From the NCBI GenBank assembly GCA_947629275.1, contig CANRDG010000015.1, positions 1-22,460 on the forward strand: DNA of 22,460 nt. Direction: 5' to 3'. Below are positions 14,117 to 21,440 of the stretch, in pieces. This DNA is from an uncultured Clostridia bacterium. GTDB lineage: Bacteria; Bacillota; Clostridia; Oscillospirales; Ruminococcaceae. The translations under genes were made by a program, and so were the position numbers. Each line of letters begins with the position of its first letter. Within the stretch, counting starts at the first letter, position 1. The notes under the pieces are model-generated. The model was not told the DNA's origin. It saw only the letters and a list, made by a program, of their open reading frames with translations, and ran no database searches.

Positions 14117-15529
14117 TTATTCCCTGCCGTCCCAGCAGTATGTACACAGGCAGTCGGGATCTATGCCTATCGCCTCTATCATGTCGTCCAGTCTGTTGTA
14201 TTTAAGGGTGGTAAAATGCAGCTTTTTACGTATCTCTTCAAGCATTTCCTTATAATTTGTGCTTGTCGGGTCTGCATAATCGGAGAGCATTTCTTCAGCC
14301 TTATCGCCCTCTCTTTCAAGTATCACGCGCCTTGCAATAAGGTCAAGCTCCGATGTCGATCTTGAAAAATTCAGGTACTTGCAGCCGAACAGCAGCGGCG
14401 CACACGCAGGTCTTACGTGAACTTCCTTTGCGCCCTTTTCGTATAAAAACTGTGTGGTCTCGCCAAGCTGCGTTCCGCGCACTATCGAGTCGTCTATTAT
14501 AAGCAGGCTCTTGTCCTTTATAAATTCTGTTGCAGGCAGCAGCTTCATCTTCGCTATAAGGTTGCGTTTTTTCTGCGTGGGCGGCATGAACGAGCGCGGC
14601 CATGTCGGCGTATACTTTATAAACGGTCTTGCGAACGGCACGCCGCTTTCGTTTGCATAGCCTATCGCGTGACCCGTTCCCGAGTCAGGCACGCCTGCAA
14701 CTATGTCGGGGAAGACCTCTCCTTTGTCGCGTATCGCCATTTTCTTTCCGCAGTTAGACCTTACTCTCTCTACCGAAACACCCTCATATGTAGCGCACGG
14801 GTAGCCGTAATATATCCACAAAAACGAGCAAATACGCATCTTTTTCTTAGGCTGCTTAACTGTTTCTGCGCCCTCGGCGGTCATGAACACCACTTCCGAT
14901 GCGCCCAGCTCTCTTACCTTTTCATAACCGAGATTAAAAAACGCAAAGTCCTCAAATGAAACGCACCAGCCGTCGTCTTTCTTGCCCAGCACCAAAGGCG
15001 TTCTGCCCAATTCATCACGGGCGGCGTATATACCTTTTTCTGTCATAACAAGCATTGTCATCGAGCCGTCTATAACTTCCTGCGCGTATGATATGCCCTC
15101 TAAAATGGTAGATTTCTGATTGATAACGGCTGCCGTCAGCTCGGTAGGATTTATCTCCCCTCCGCTCATTTCAAGAAAATGCGTGTGCCCCTTGCTGTAC
15201 ACCATTTCAACAAGTTCGTCAACGTTGTTTATCTTTCCAACGGTCGCAATGGCGTAAGTACCCAGATGAGAACGCACCATTATCGGCTGAGGCTCATAGT
15301 CTGAAATGCAGCCTATGCCTATCTGACCGCACATTTTGTTCATTTCATCGGTGAACTTTGTGCGAAACGGCGAATTTTCTATATTGTGAATAGATCTGTC
15401 AAAGCCTGCCTTGCTGTCGTAAACCACCATGCCTGCACGCCTTGTGCCGAGGTGTGAATGATAGTCCGTGCCGAAAAAAACATCAAAAACGCAATCGGTC
15501 TTAGATACCGCGCCAAATAAACCGCCCAT
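14117..15529 (-). CDS. Amidophosphoribosyltransferase (PurF)-like protein with degenerate glutaminase domain
   Basis: 470 residues, the normal PurF length. The C-terminal phosphoribosyltransferase half is well kept, with the PRPP loop LLIIDDSIVRGTQ (342-354) and DSGTGHAIGYA (282-292). The N-terminal half has the class II amidotransferase fold pattern but starts MGGLFGA, so Gly2 replaces the catalytic N-terminal Cys; HLGTRRAG stands where PurF has HRGQ-type residues, and the usual R-Y-S-T and HNGN glutamine and oxyanion motifs are not seen. Four Cys (234, 383, 462, 465) fall where Bacillus PurF ligates its [4Fe-4S] cluster. The start has an AGGAGG site. It may use ammonia, act as a regulatory paralog or have another PRPP-dependent role; a true purF elsewhere is likely. 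Confidence 0.88.
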   Translation of the reverse strand: MGGLFGAVSKTDCVFDVFFGTDYHSHLGTRRAGMVVYDSKAGFDRSIHNIENSPFRTKFTDEMNKMCGQIGIGCISDYEPQPIMVRSHLGTYAIATVGKINNVDELVEMVYSKGHTHFLEMSGGEINPTELTAAVINQKSTILEGISYAQEVIDGSMTMLVMTEKGIYAARDELGRTPLVLGKKDDGWCVSFEDFAFFNLGYEKVRELGASEVVFMTAEGAETVKQPKKKMRICSFLWIYYGYPCATYEGVSVERVRSNCGKKMAIRDKGEVFPDIVAGVPDSGTGHAIGYANESGVPFARPFIKYTPTWPRSFMPPTQKKRNLIAKMKLLPATEFIKDKSLLIIDDSIVRGTQLGETTQFLYEKGAKEVHVRPACAPLLFGCKYLNFSRSTSELDLIARRVILEREGDKAEEMLSDYADPTSTNYKEMLEEIRKKLHFTTLKYNRLDDMIEAIGIDPDCLCTYCWDGRE

Positions 15530-15595
15530 AAATTTTACCTCCTGAATTTGCCGACCTTTTCTTCAAGACCGACTTGCATAGAACAACATATTAAA

Positions 15596-15624
15596 AGTAT
15601 AACATAATCTGCCGTCAAAATCAA
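15596..15624 (-). promoter_or_regulatory. Probable promoter of the PurF-like gene
   Basis: On the minus strand TTGATT (15619-15624), a 17-bp spacer and TATACT (15596-15601) give a fair sigma-A promoter, about 67 bp upstream of the ATG at 15529. I see no purine riboswitch-like or PurR-box-like sequence in the short leader. Confidence 0.55.
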
Positions 15625-15653
15625 GCGCCTTGTAAGATTTTCTGCAAAAGCAA

Positions 15654-15677
15654 GGGGAAAGCCGCCGAGCGTTCCCC
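15654..15677 (-). terminator. Weak terminator-like hairpin after the SGNH gene
   Basis: GGGGAA (15654-15659) can pair with TTCCCC (15672-15677), with imperfect GC pairing inside. The minus strand continues TTGCTTTTGC, a poor U tract. It lies 12 nt past the stop at 15690 and is the only candidate terminator for this gene. Confidence 0.4.
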
Positions 15678-15689
15678 CCATACTTAATA

Positions 15690-17006
15690 TTATTCTTTAT
15701 AGCCAAGTCCCAGTATCTGGAATTCCTTGTCCTCTGTGCCCTCGAGCATTTCAATGCTCACGGTGTACTCGAGGCTTTCGTCTCCCGTCGCTATGCTTGC
15801 AACAGTCGGGTCGCCCCAGCCACCCGAGGTCTCGCCGTTTACCAAGGTATCCTGCGAATTGCCGTTTTCGTCGGTGCAGGTAACTTTTACGCTTCCCATA
15901 CCGCTGCCAACGGAGTTTTCCTTAAACAGCAGATACAGATCCGTTCCCTTAGCCTTGAAAACTATCGGCTCGTTTTTATCTGCACTGCCCTTGAAAGTCC
16001 AGCCCTTATCAAACGTATTGATATTGCTGCCTGCCTCCCAGCTGCCGAGGCTTTCGGGGGTAAGCGTGTCGCTCTCCATTATATGGCAGTTAACATACTG
16101 TTCGCTGTACATAGGTTCTTCGGGAAATACATACTCGCTCGGTTCTTCCGCCGCTTCTACCTGTTCAAAATAGTAACTTATCATATCGGTTACCATTTCA
16201 TGACCGTGCAAATTCGGGTGCGAGCCGTCTTTTGAAAACTCTTTCCACGTCAGTTGACCGTTATCCATAAGGTACGTTATGCCGTCTGCATAGCTTATCA
16301 TCGGCAGGTCATAATACTCGCCTATCTTCTTCATGCCGTCCTGTGCGGTGTAGCCGTCTTCCGTTCTTGCAAACAGCAAAACTATCGCAATATCGGGATT
16401 TTTAGCATATGCAGAACGTATTATGCCCTCATACGCTGTAAGATAATTTATATCCGTGCCGTCGTTTACCGCAAATTCTATAAACAGCACATCAGGGTCA
16501 TTCACAAGCACATCTCTCTCCAGCCTGAAAGAGCCCAGTATCGAGGGCGTGCCGCTTAAACCTGCGTTTACATAATGCACCTTTTCGCCGTTCGTGCCGT
16601 ACTGTTTCATAAACCATATATAAGTATTCGCGGCATAGCACTTTGCGGCGTTCACGGTGTAGCCCTCTGTAATAGAGCCGCCTATGAACGAAAGTGTCAG
16701 TTCTTCGCCGTTTTTCGCCCTTTCTATAACTTTCTTCATAGCGGCGGTATTGCCAAGCGTGCAAAGGCTCTTTTGCTTCATTATTTCGTAATACTCTTCA
16801 TAAGTTTCGGGCTTCGGCTCGTCTGCCTGCGAAGATGTATCGGCACTTTCTGTAATGCTTTCAACATTGCTGCTGTCAGGCGTACTGTCTGCCACACTGC
16901 TTTCACCGTCCGTTGAGCTGCTTTCAGAGCTTCCCGAATTTCCGCAGCCGCACATTCCCAAGGTCATAACTGCTGCCGCTACCCCTGCCAAAATTCTTTT
17001 ATTCAT
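15690..17006 (-). CDS. SGNH/GDSL-family hydrolase lipoprotein
   Basis: 438 residues. A lipoprotein signal (MNKRILAGVAAAVMTLGMCGC) places the lipid-bearing Cys at 21, followed by a Ser/Asp-rich linker to about 65. The SGNH domain (about 75-280) has block I FIGGSITEG with nucleophile Ser111, a block II Gly in NAGLSG (about 149), block III FAVND (Asn181) and block V DGSHPN with Asp260 and His263, so the triad and oxyanion residues are complete. Residues about 310-438 form a beta-rich C-terminal domain, possibly carbohydrate-binding. Likely a surface esterase, for example a deacetylase of carbohydrate or cell-wall material; the substrate is not readable. A cre-like operator lies directly upstream of its GGGAG ribosome binding site, and the MsmX-type ATPase gene precedes it on the same strand behind a terminator. 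Confidence 0.9.
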   Translation of the reverse strand: MNKRILAGVAAAVMTLGMCGCGNSGSSESSSTDGESSVADSTPDSSNVESITESADTSSQADEPKPETYEEYYEIMKQKSLCTLGNTAAMKKVIERAKNGEELTLSFIGGSITEGYTVNAAKCYAANTYIWFMKQYGTNGEKVHYVNAGLSGTPSILGSFRLERDVLVNDPDVLFIEFAVNDGTDINYLTAYEGIIRSAYAKNPDIAIVLLFARTEDGYTAQDGMKKIGEYYDLPMISYADGITYLMDNGQLTWKEFSKDGSHPNLHGHEMVTDMISYYFEQVEAAEEPSEYVFPEEPMYSEQYVNCHIMESDTLTPESLGSWEAGSNINTFDKGWTFKGSADKNEPIVFKAKGTDLYLLFKENSVGSGMGSVKVTCTDENGNSQDTLVNGETSGGWGDPTVASIATGDESLEYTVSIEMLEGTEDKEFQILGLGYKE

Positions 17007-17021
17007 ACTATCACTCCCATA

Positions 17022-17035
17022 TATAAACGTTTACA
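17022..17035. promoter_or_regulatory. cre-like (CcpA/LacI family) operator
   Basis: The minus strand reads TGTAAACGTTTATA, which fits the catabolite-responsive element TGWAANCGNTNWCA at all but one fixed position. It is centred 22 bp upstream of the start codon of the SGNH lipoprotein gene, between the MsmX terminator and the ribosome binding site. Catabolite repression, or control by another LacI-family repressor, is the likely meaning. Confidence 0.6.
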
Positions 17036-17041
17036 TGATAT

Positions 17042-17070
17042 AAAAATCCCCCTGCGCAAAACAGGGGGAT
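17042..17070 (-). terminator. Terminator of the MsmX-type ATPase gene
   Basis: A perfect 9-bp stem (17046-17054 with 17062-17070, core TCCCCCTG/CAGGGGGA) is followed by TTTT on the minus strand, 14 nt past the TAA at 17085. The stem core resembles that of the operon terminator at 171-200. Confidence 0.88.
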
Positions 17071-17084
17071 AAAGCCGTTCAGAA

Positions 17085-18227
17085 TTAGTTGAGCAGCGAC
17101 TTCTCGGTTTCCTTATCAAACAGATGTATTCTGTGAGGATCGATAGCAATCTTGATATGATCCTGAGGACGCGCGGTAGAACGAGGCGAAACTCTTGCGG
17201 TAAGGCTTATGCCCTCGCAGTTGATGTACAGATAGGTCTCAGCACCCATCATTTCGGTAACTTCTACTTCTGCTTCTACAACGCCTGTGGTAGCGGCAGC
17301 AATGAAGTCTTCCTCATCGTGCAGGCACTCGGGACGTACACCAAGAACGATCTCCTGATCTACGTGCGGCTCGAGAACTTCTGCATCAGCCTTTTCGTCG
17401 GGTACTTCAACATAGTACTTCTTGCCTCTGGTGGTCTTGGTATCCTCAGAGCCGAATTCTACGCTGTACTTGCCGTCGATCTTGCGGAGAGTACCGTCTA
17501 TGAAGTTCATCTGCGGCGATCCGATAAATCCTGCAACAAACTGGTTTACAGGGTTCTGATAGAGGTTGGTAGGTGAATCGATCTGCTGAATGTAACCATC
17601 TTTCATAACAACTATGCGGTCGCCCATCGTCATAGCTTCTGTCTGGTCGTGCGTTACGTAGATGAACGTTGTACCCAGTTTCTTGTGGAGCTTGGATATC
17701 TCAGTTCTCATCTGCGCTCTCAGTTTAGCGTCGAGGTTGGAAAGAGGCTCGTCGAGCAGGAATACCTGCGGCTCACGTACTATCGCACGTCCGAGCGCAA
17801 CTCTCTGTCTCTGACCACCCGAAAGAGCCTTAGGCTTTCTGTCGAGCAGGTGAGCGATGTCGAGTATTCTTGCAGCTTCTTCAACCTTTCTGGCTATCTC
17901 GTCCTTGGGCACCTTGCGGAGCTTCAGACCAAATGCCATATTTTCAAAAACAGTCATGTGAGGATACAGAGCGTAGTTCTGGAAAACCATCGCTATATCT
18001 CTGTCCTTAGGAGCGATGTCGTTAACGAGTCTGTCGCCGATATAAAGTTCACCTTCGGTGATCTCCTCAAGACCTGCGATCATTCTCAGCGTGGTTGATT
18101 TACCGCAGCCGGAAGGTCCAACAAGGATTATAAATTCCTTGTCCTTGATCTCAATGTTACAGTCGGAAACGGCAACGACGCCGCCGGGGTACTTTTTATA
18201 GATCTCTCTTAATGATACACTTGCCAT
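17085..18227 (-). CDS. msmX: MsmX/UgpC-family multi-sugar ABC transporter ATPase
   Basis: 380 residues. The full MalK-type layout is present: Walker A GPSGCGKST (37-45), Q-loop FQNYALYPHM (82-91), signature LSGGQRQRVA (135-144), Walker B VFLLDEPLSNLD (155-166), switch His193, and a C-terminal OB/TOBE regulatory region from about 240 with GVRPE at 296-300. Such ATPases power CUT1 sugar importers whose operons lack their own ATPase, often several at once. That makes it the natural motor for the two MalFG pairs encoded between 218 and 9071, which lack a MalK-type partner in their operon (inference). It starts at ATG 18227 with GGAGGTTCTC upstream. It appears to be monocistronic, with its own promoter and terminator. 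The name msmX is by family; species-level naming may be ugpC or msmK. Confidence 0.94.
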   Translation of the reverse strand: MASVSLREIYKKYPGGVVAVSDCNIEIKDKEFIILVGPSGCGKSTTLRMIAGLEEITEGELYIGDRLVNDIAPKDRDIAMVFQNYALYPHMTVFENMAFGLKLRKVPKDEIARKVEEAARILDIAHLLDRKPKALSGGQRQRVALGRAIVREPQVFLLDEPLSNLDAKLRAQMRTEISKLHKKLGTTFIYVTHDQTEAMTMGDRIVVMKDGYIQQIDSPTNLYQNPVNQFVAGFIGSPQMNFIDGTLRKIDGKYSVEFGSEDTKTTRGKKYYVEVPDEKADAEVLEPHVDQEIVLGVRPECLHDEEDFIAAATTGVVEAEVEVTEMMGAETYLYINCEGISLTARVSPRSTARPQDHIKIAIDPHRIHLFDKETEKSLLN

Positions 18228-18271
18228 CTCTTGAGAACCTCCAATATTTTTATTGCTAATCTGTACCTTTA

Positions 18272-18305
18272 GCTTATCGCTATACTATACTTTTAGCTAT
18301 ACTAA
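18272..18305. repeat. Two tandem 17-bp imperfect repeats at the MsmX-type promoter
   Basis: On the minus strand the units TTAGTATAGCTAAAAGT (18305-18289) and ATAGTATAGCGATAAGC (18288-18272) follow directly after each other and agree at 13 of 17 positions. They begin right after the -10 box, covering about -5 to +28, a position suited to a repressor operator. Confidence 0.5.
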
Positions 18306-18306
18306 T

Positions 18307-18335
18307 ATAATACCAAAAAATTTGCAATACGGCAA
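18307..18335 (-). promoter_or_regulatory. Probable promoter of the MsmX-type ATPase gene
   Basis: On the minus strand TTGCCG (18330-18335), a 17-bp spacer and TATTAT (18307-18312). The match is moderate at -35 and good at -10. The leader to the ATG is about 75 nt. The rest of the 188-bp gap up to 18415 holds an A/T-rich stretch with CTAAACTTTAG (18348-18358), and I see no clear terminator for the RsuA-type gene in it. Confidence 0.5.
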
Positions 18336-18415
18336 GATGTTTTTTTACTAAACTTTAGAACATTCATTTATTTATATTGCCTAAATTCCTCCGCTCAGAA
18401 AAAGGGTGTGCCAAA

Positions 18416-19126
18416 TTAGTATGCGATTTTTTCAATTTCTTTGTGCATTATTTCTATACACTCGCCAACTGCCAGATCTTCACGCAGCTGAATGTTTCCG
18501 ATGCTCAACCGCTTAAGATAGGTAACTTTATTTCCCATTGCTTCAAACATTCTTTTTATTTGGTGATACATACCTTGGCAAAGCGTAACATAACAGCTGC
18601 TTTCGTCCTCGCCATTTTCAAGCTGCGCAGGCAGACATTTTTCTCCGTCCAAAACTATGCCCTGCTCAAACTTTTGCGCGTATTCCTCCCCTATCGGTCT
18701 TTCAAGCCGCACAAAGTACCTTTTCGGCACATGGCTCTTGGGTGAAAGTATCCTGTGTGCCAGCTCGCCGTCGTCGGTAATAAGCACGAAGCCCTCGGTG
18801 TCCTTATCGAGCCTGCCTGCCGGAAAAAGACCGCTGCGGCGCATATTTTCCGGTATAAGCGAAAGCACCGTAGGAGACAGTCCGTCCCTTGTGGAACAGA
18901 CTACCCCCTGCGGCTTGTTGAGCATTATGTATATAAACTTTTTGTACTCTATCTTCTCCCCGTCAACGCACACTGTGTCGCATTCGGTGATCTTCATGTC
19001 GCTTTTCACTTTGGCGCTGCCGTTTACCGTGACTTTACCTGCGGCGCACAGCCTTTTAACGTCCGAGCGCGAAATATCGCCCCTCTGCGAGGATATGAAC
19101 TTATCCAGCCTTATCATCTCTGCCAT
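18416..19126 (-). CDS. rsuA: RsuA-family 16S rRNA pseudouridine synthase
   Basis: 236 residues. An N-terminal S4 RNA-binding domain (about 4-50: IRLDKFISSQ...SRSDVKRLCAAGKVTVNG) is followed by the catalytic domain with KPQGVVCSTRD (71-81) and AGRLDKDTEGFVLITDDG, where Asp107 is the catalytic aspartate. Lengths and domain order fit RsuA, which makes pseudouridine 516 in 16S rRNA, rather than the longer RluB/E/F relatives; RluF-like specificity cannot be excluded. The ATG at 19126 has AGGAAG seven nt upstream. It lies 23 bp after the DUF4830-type gene and is probably cotranscribed with it. Confidence 0.9.
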   Translation of the reverse strand: MAEMIRLDKFISSQRGDISRSDVKRLCAAGKVTVNGSAKVKSDMKITECDTVCVDGEKIEYKKFIYIMLNKPQGVVCSTRDGLSPTVLSLIPENMRRSGLFPAGRLDKDTEGFVLITDDGELAHRILSPKSHVPKRYFVRLERPIGEEYAQKFEQGIVLDGEKCLPAQLENGEDESSCYVTLCQGMYHQIKRMFEAMGNKVTYLKRLSIGNIQLREDLAVGECIEIMHKEIEKIAY

Positions 19127-19149
19127 TTTTATACTTCCTAACTAAAATT

Positions 19150-19752
19150 CTACGCCGCCTTTGAACTGTCGTCTGTCGTCGTCTGTGTCTGCTCTGTCTG
19201 CTGCTCGGCCAAAGCATCGTCCGCACACGGCGTTGTGGTAACATCGGGAGCGCCTTCTGTAGTCTGCGTTACTGCGCTGTCTGTAGTTGCAGTGTCTGCC
19301 TTTGGCTTTTTAAGACCGTGCATAAAGCCGTCAAGCTCGGTGCAGCAAACGTCGCCGCCTATGAGCATACCGTCGCATATCATAAGATTCATCATGACGT
19401 TTTGCTCTCCCTCATAATTATACACCGGATACGAATAAATTTCAACCGTTCTGCCCTTATATTCCGAAAGGTCAAAACCCTGCTGCTTTTGCAGGTCGTT
19501 GTAATTTTTATACACTTCGTCAAATTGTTCGGGTATTATAACTATCCTGCAAGTGTCGTACTCGTCGGAAACCTTCCACCCGAGGTCTTTTATGAATTCC
19601 TGCCTTTGCGTTTCGTTTGTCATGCGGTAGGCAGCGGTCTTTTCCTGCGCGTGCTTAAATGCGAACAGCACCGCCGCAGCCGCGACTGCCACTATCGCCA
19701 GCACTGTTACAGCCGCCCAGAAACTTTTGATCTTTACAGTTTTGATAAACAT
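19150..19752 (-). CDS. DUF4830-type membrane-anchored protein
   Basis: 200 residues. One N-terminal membrane span (about 10-32) is followed by an extracytoplasmic domain (about 40-145) with the DUF4830 pattern: FIKDLGWKV (53-61), IVIIPEQFDEVYKNYNDLQKQ (70-90, in two conserved blocks), GFDLSEYKGRTVEIYSYPV (92-110) and GMLIGGDVC (128-136). The tail (150-200) is Thr/Gln/Ala-rich and disordered. The family is common in Clostridia and has no firm function. ATG 19752 has GGAGG six nt upstream, so the longer open frame to 19785 is rejected. It is divergent from dpaA and precedes rsuA. Confidence 0.83.
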   Translation of the reverse strand: MFIKTVKIKSFWAAVTVLAIVAVAAAAVLFAFKHAQEKTAAYRMTNETQRQEFIKDLGWKVSDEYDTCRIVIIPEQFDEVYKNYNDLQKQQGFDLSEYKGRTVEIYSYPVYNYEGEQNVMMNLMICDGMLIGGDVCCTELDGFMHGLKKPKADTATTDSAVTQTTEGAPDVTTTPCADDALAEQQTEQTQTTTDDSSKAA

Positions 19753-19842
19753 AGTATTCCTCCAATGCTTGTTATGTTTGTACATTTGTGATACTAATCT
19801 ATATGTCGCGCCGGAGGAAAATATACTTGCCTTTTCAAAACA

Positions 19843-19872
19843 TTGACCGCCGCGGCATTTTATTCATATAAT
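19843..19872 (+). promoter_or_regulatory. dpaA promoter with overlapping sigma-A and sigma-K-like elements
   Basis: TTGACC (19843-19848), 18 bp and TATAAT (19867-19872) form a near-consensus sigma-A promoter 50 bp before the dpaA ATG. The same bases also contain GACC at 19845-19848, 16 bp and CATATAATG (19865-19873), close to the mother-cell sigma-K pattern (AC, then CATAnnnTA). DPA synthase is a sigma-K gene in Bacillus, so both readings are possible. Confidence 0.5.
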
Positions 19873-19921
19873 GTATCGAGATACCCTCAACAAACATTTG
19901 CTTTATTATAAAGGAGTTATT

Positions 19922-20815
19922 ATGGATATATCACTTACTTTTCTTGTTATAGGCGGCGACCTGCGGCAGAATTTCTTAGCCGAGCGGCTCGCCGAAAAGG
20001 GCTGCACCGTGTATACTTTGGGTCTCAGCGGCGAACACCCTGCAAAGGGCTGTATTGCTGTAGATTCTCTTGAACAGCTGCCGTATTCGCCCGATGTTGC
20101 GGTGCTTCCGCTAGTTGCCTCAAACGACGGTGTGAACGTGAACGCGCCGTTTTCAGAATCTCCAGAAAAAGAAATACCCCTTAAAGAGGTATGCAGGCAT
20201 CTAAAAAGCAGCGCTCTTATAGTCGGCGGCAAACTGAGCGGCGGCGTGCAGGATATTTTCCGCCAAAGCGGCAGAGAATTTGCAGACTATTTCACGCGTG
20301 AAGAACTCATCATTGAAAACTGCGTTCCCACCGCCGAGGGAGCATTGCAGATAGCCATTGAAAACACACCGAAGACCATTCACGGCAGCGATGTGCTTAT
20401 CTTAGGTTTCGGCAACGTTGCAAAAGCCACGGCGCGCGTATTTGCGGCTTTGGGTGCAAGGGTACATATCGCGGCGCGCAAACAGCGAGATTTGGCATAT
20501 GCAGGTACTCTTGGCTATATCGCCCTGCCCATGACATCTCTTGCAAAACATCTCGGCGGCAAGGACATTATAATAAACACCGTACCCGTGCAGCTGCTTG
20601 ACGGCGAAAAACTTAAAAACATAGACCGCGACACGCTTATTATAGATCTCGCCTCAAAGCCGGGCGGTGTGGATCTTGCGGCGGCATCCGATCTGCGTTT
20701 GAAAGTAATATGGGCTTTGTCGCTGCCCGGCAAGACTGCGCCCGTGACCTCGGGCATAATAATCGCCGACACCGTTTTGAACATCTGCCGCGAAAGGGGG
20801 CTTTACGATGTATGA
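19922..20815 (+). CDS. dpaA: Dipicolinate synthase subunit A
   Basis: 297 residues. DpaA (SpoVFA) with DpaB makes dipicolinic acid for the spore core from the lysine-pathway intermediate 4-hydroxy-tetrahydrodipicolinate. Visible features are an N-terminal Rossmann-like part (FLVIGGDLRQNFLAERLAEKG), then a second nucleotide-binding fold with VLILGFGNVAKATARVFAALGA (158-179, family-typical GxGxxAxA-like loop) and the late block LSLPGKTAPVTSGIIIADT (267-285). The ATG at 19922 is preceded by AAAGGAG; the frame is open to 19871, but that start has no such site. The TGA overlaps the dpaB start by 8 bp. Presence implies the organism, or its recent ancestor, forms endospores. Confidence 0.94.
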   Translation: MDISLTFLVIGGDLRQNFLAERLAEKGCTVYTLGLSGEHPAKGCIAVDSLEQLPYSPDVAVLPLVASNDGVNVNAPFSESPEKEIPLKEVCRHLKSSALIVGGKLSGGVQDIFRQSGREFADYFTREELIIENCVPTAEGALQIAIENTPKTIHGSDVLILGFGNVAKATARVFAALGARVHIAARKQRDLAYAGTLGYIALPMTSLAKHLGGKDIIINTVPVQLLDGEKLKNIDRDTLIIDLASKPGGVDLAAASDLRLKVIWALSLPGKTAPVTSGIIIADTVLNICRERGLYDV

Positions 20816-21398
20816 ACAACTGGGTGGCTTGAAAGTCGGCTACGCTATGTGCGGCTCGTTCTGCACGTTTGAAAAATCGTTCGCAGCGGCACAGAGGCTA
20901 ACAGAACTCGGCTGCGAACTTATCCCGATAATGTCGTTCAACGCATCTTCAATATCGTCGCGCTTCGGCAGCAGCGAAGAAAATACCGCAAAGCTTGAAA
21001 GCATCTGCGGCAGAAAAATCATTTCGTCTATCGAAGCTGCCGAGCCCATAGGACCGAAAAAGCTGCTTGACATACTGGTAGTTTCGCCTTGTACGGGCAA
21101 CACCGCCGCAAAACTTGCAACAGGCGTTACCGACACGCCCGTGACTATGGCTGTAAAATCTCACATACGCAACGGCAGACCGGTGGTGCTTGCTATAGCC
21201 ACAAACGACGCTTTGGGCGCAGCGGCTAAGAACATAGGCTTTTTACAAAACTGCCGCAATTTCTTTTTCGTTCCCTACGGGCAGGACGACTTTGAACACA
21301 AACCCAACAGCATGATAGCGCACTTTGAGCTTATCCCCGACAGCATATGCGCCGCGCTTGAGGGCAGACAAATGCAGCCTGTTATACGCCCGTACTGA
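20808..21398 (+). CDS. dpaB: Dipicolinate synthase subunit B (flavoprotein)
   Basis: 196 residues, the normal DpaB (SpoVFB) length. It belongs to the flavoprotein/decarboxylase-like fold: GYAMCGSFCTFEKS (11-24) binds the cofactor region and VVSPCTGNTAAKLATGVTD (91-109) is a conserved block. It is required with DpaA for dipicolinate formation in the mother cell. The ATG at 20808 lies inside the end of dpaA and has AAAGGGGG seven nt upstream. The gene ends 43 bp before the convergent dapL stop. Confidence 0.94.
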   Translation: MYEQLGGLKVGYAMCGSFCTFEKSFAAAQRLTELGCELIPIMSFNASSISSRFGSSEENTAKLESICGRKIISSIEAAEPIGPKKLLDILVVSPCTGNTAAKLATGVTDTPVTMAVKSHIRNGRPVVLAIATNDALGAAAKNIGFLQNCRNFFFVPYGQDDFEHKPNSMIAHFELIPDSICAALEGRQMQPVIRPY

Positions 21399-21401
21399 CA
21401 T

Positions 21402-21431
21402 AAAAACACCCGACCGCAAAAAGTCGGGTGT
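21402..21431 (-). terminator. Terminator between convergent dpaB and dapL
   Basis: A perfect 9-bp stem ACACCCGAC/GTCGGGTGT (21406-21414 with 21423-21431) has an 8-nt loop. The minus strand then has a T run (21406-21402), so it ends dapL transcription. The plus-strand side lacks a U tract and would terminate dpaAB only weakly. Confidence 0.87.
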
Positions 21432-21440
21432 AATGCTTTA

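Noticed and set aside
15530..15689. Possible purine riboswitch or PurR box upstream of the PurF-like gene
   Set aside because: The leader is short and lacks the conserved riboswitch core or paired PurR-type half sites as far as I can see.
19812..19842. GGAGGAAAATAT followed by a possible TTG start before dpaA
   Set aside because: The frame closes within about 15 codons at the dpaA promoter and shows no recognisable peptide; chance ribosome-site-like sequence.
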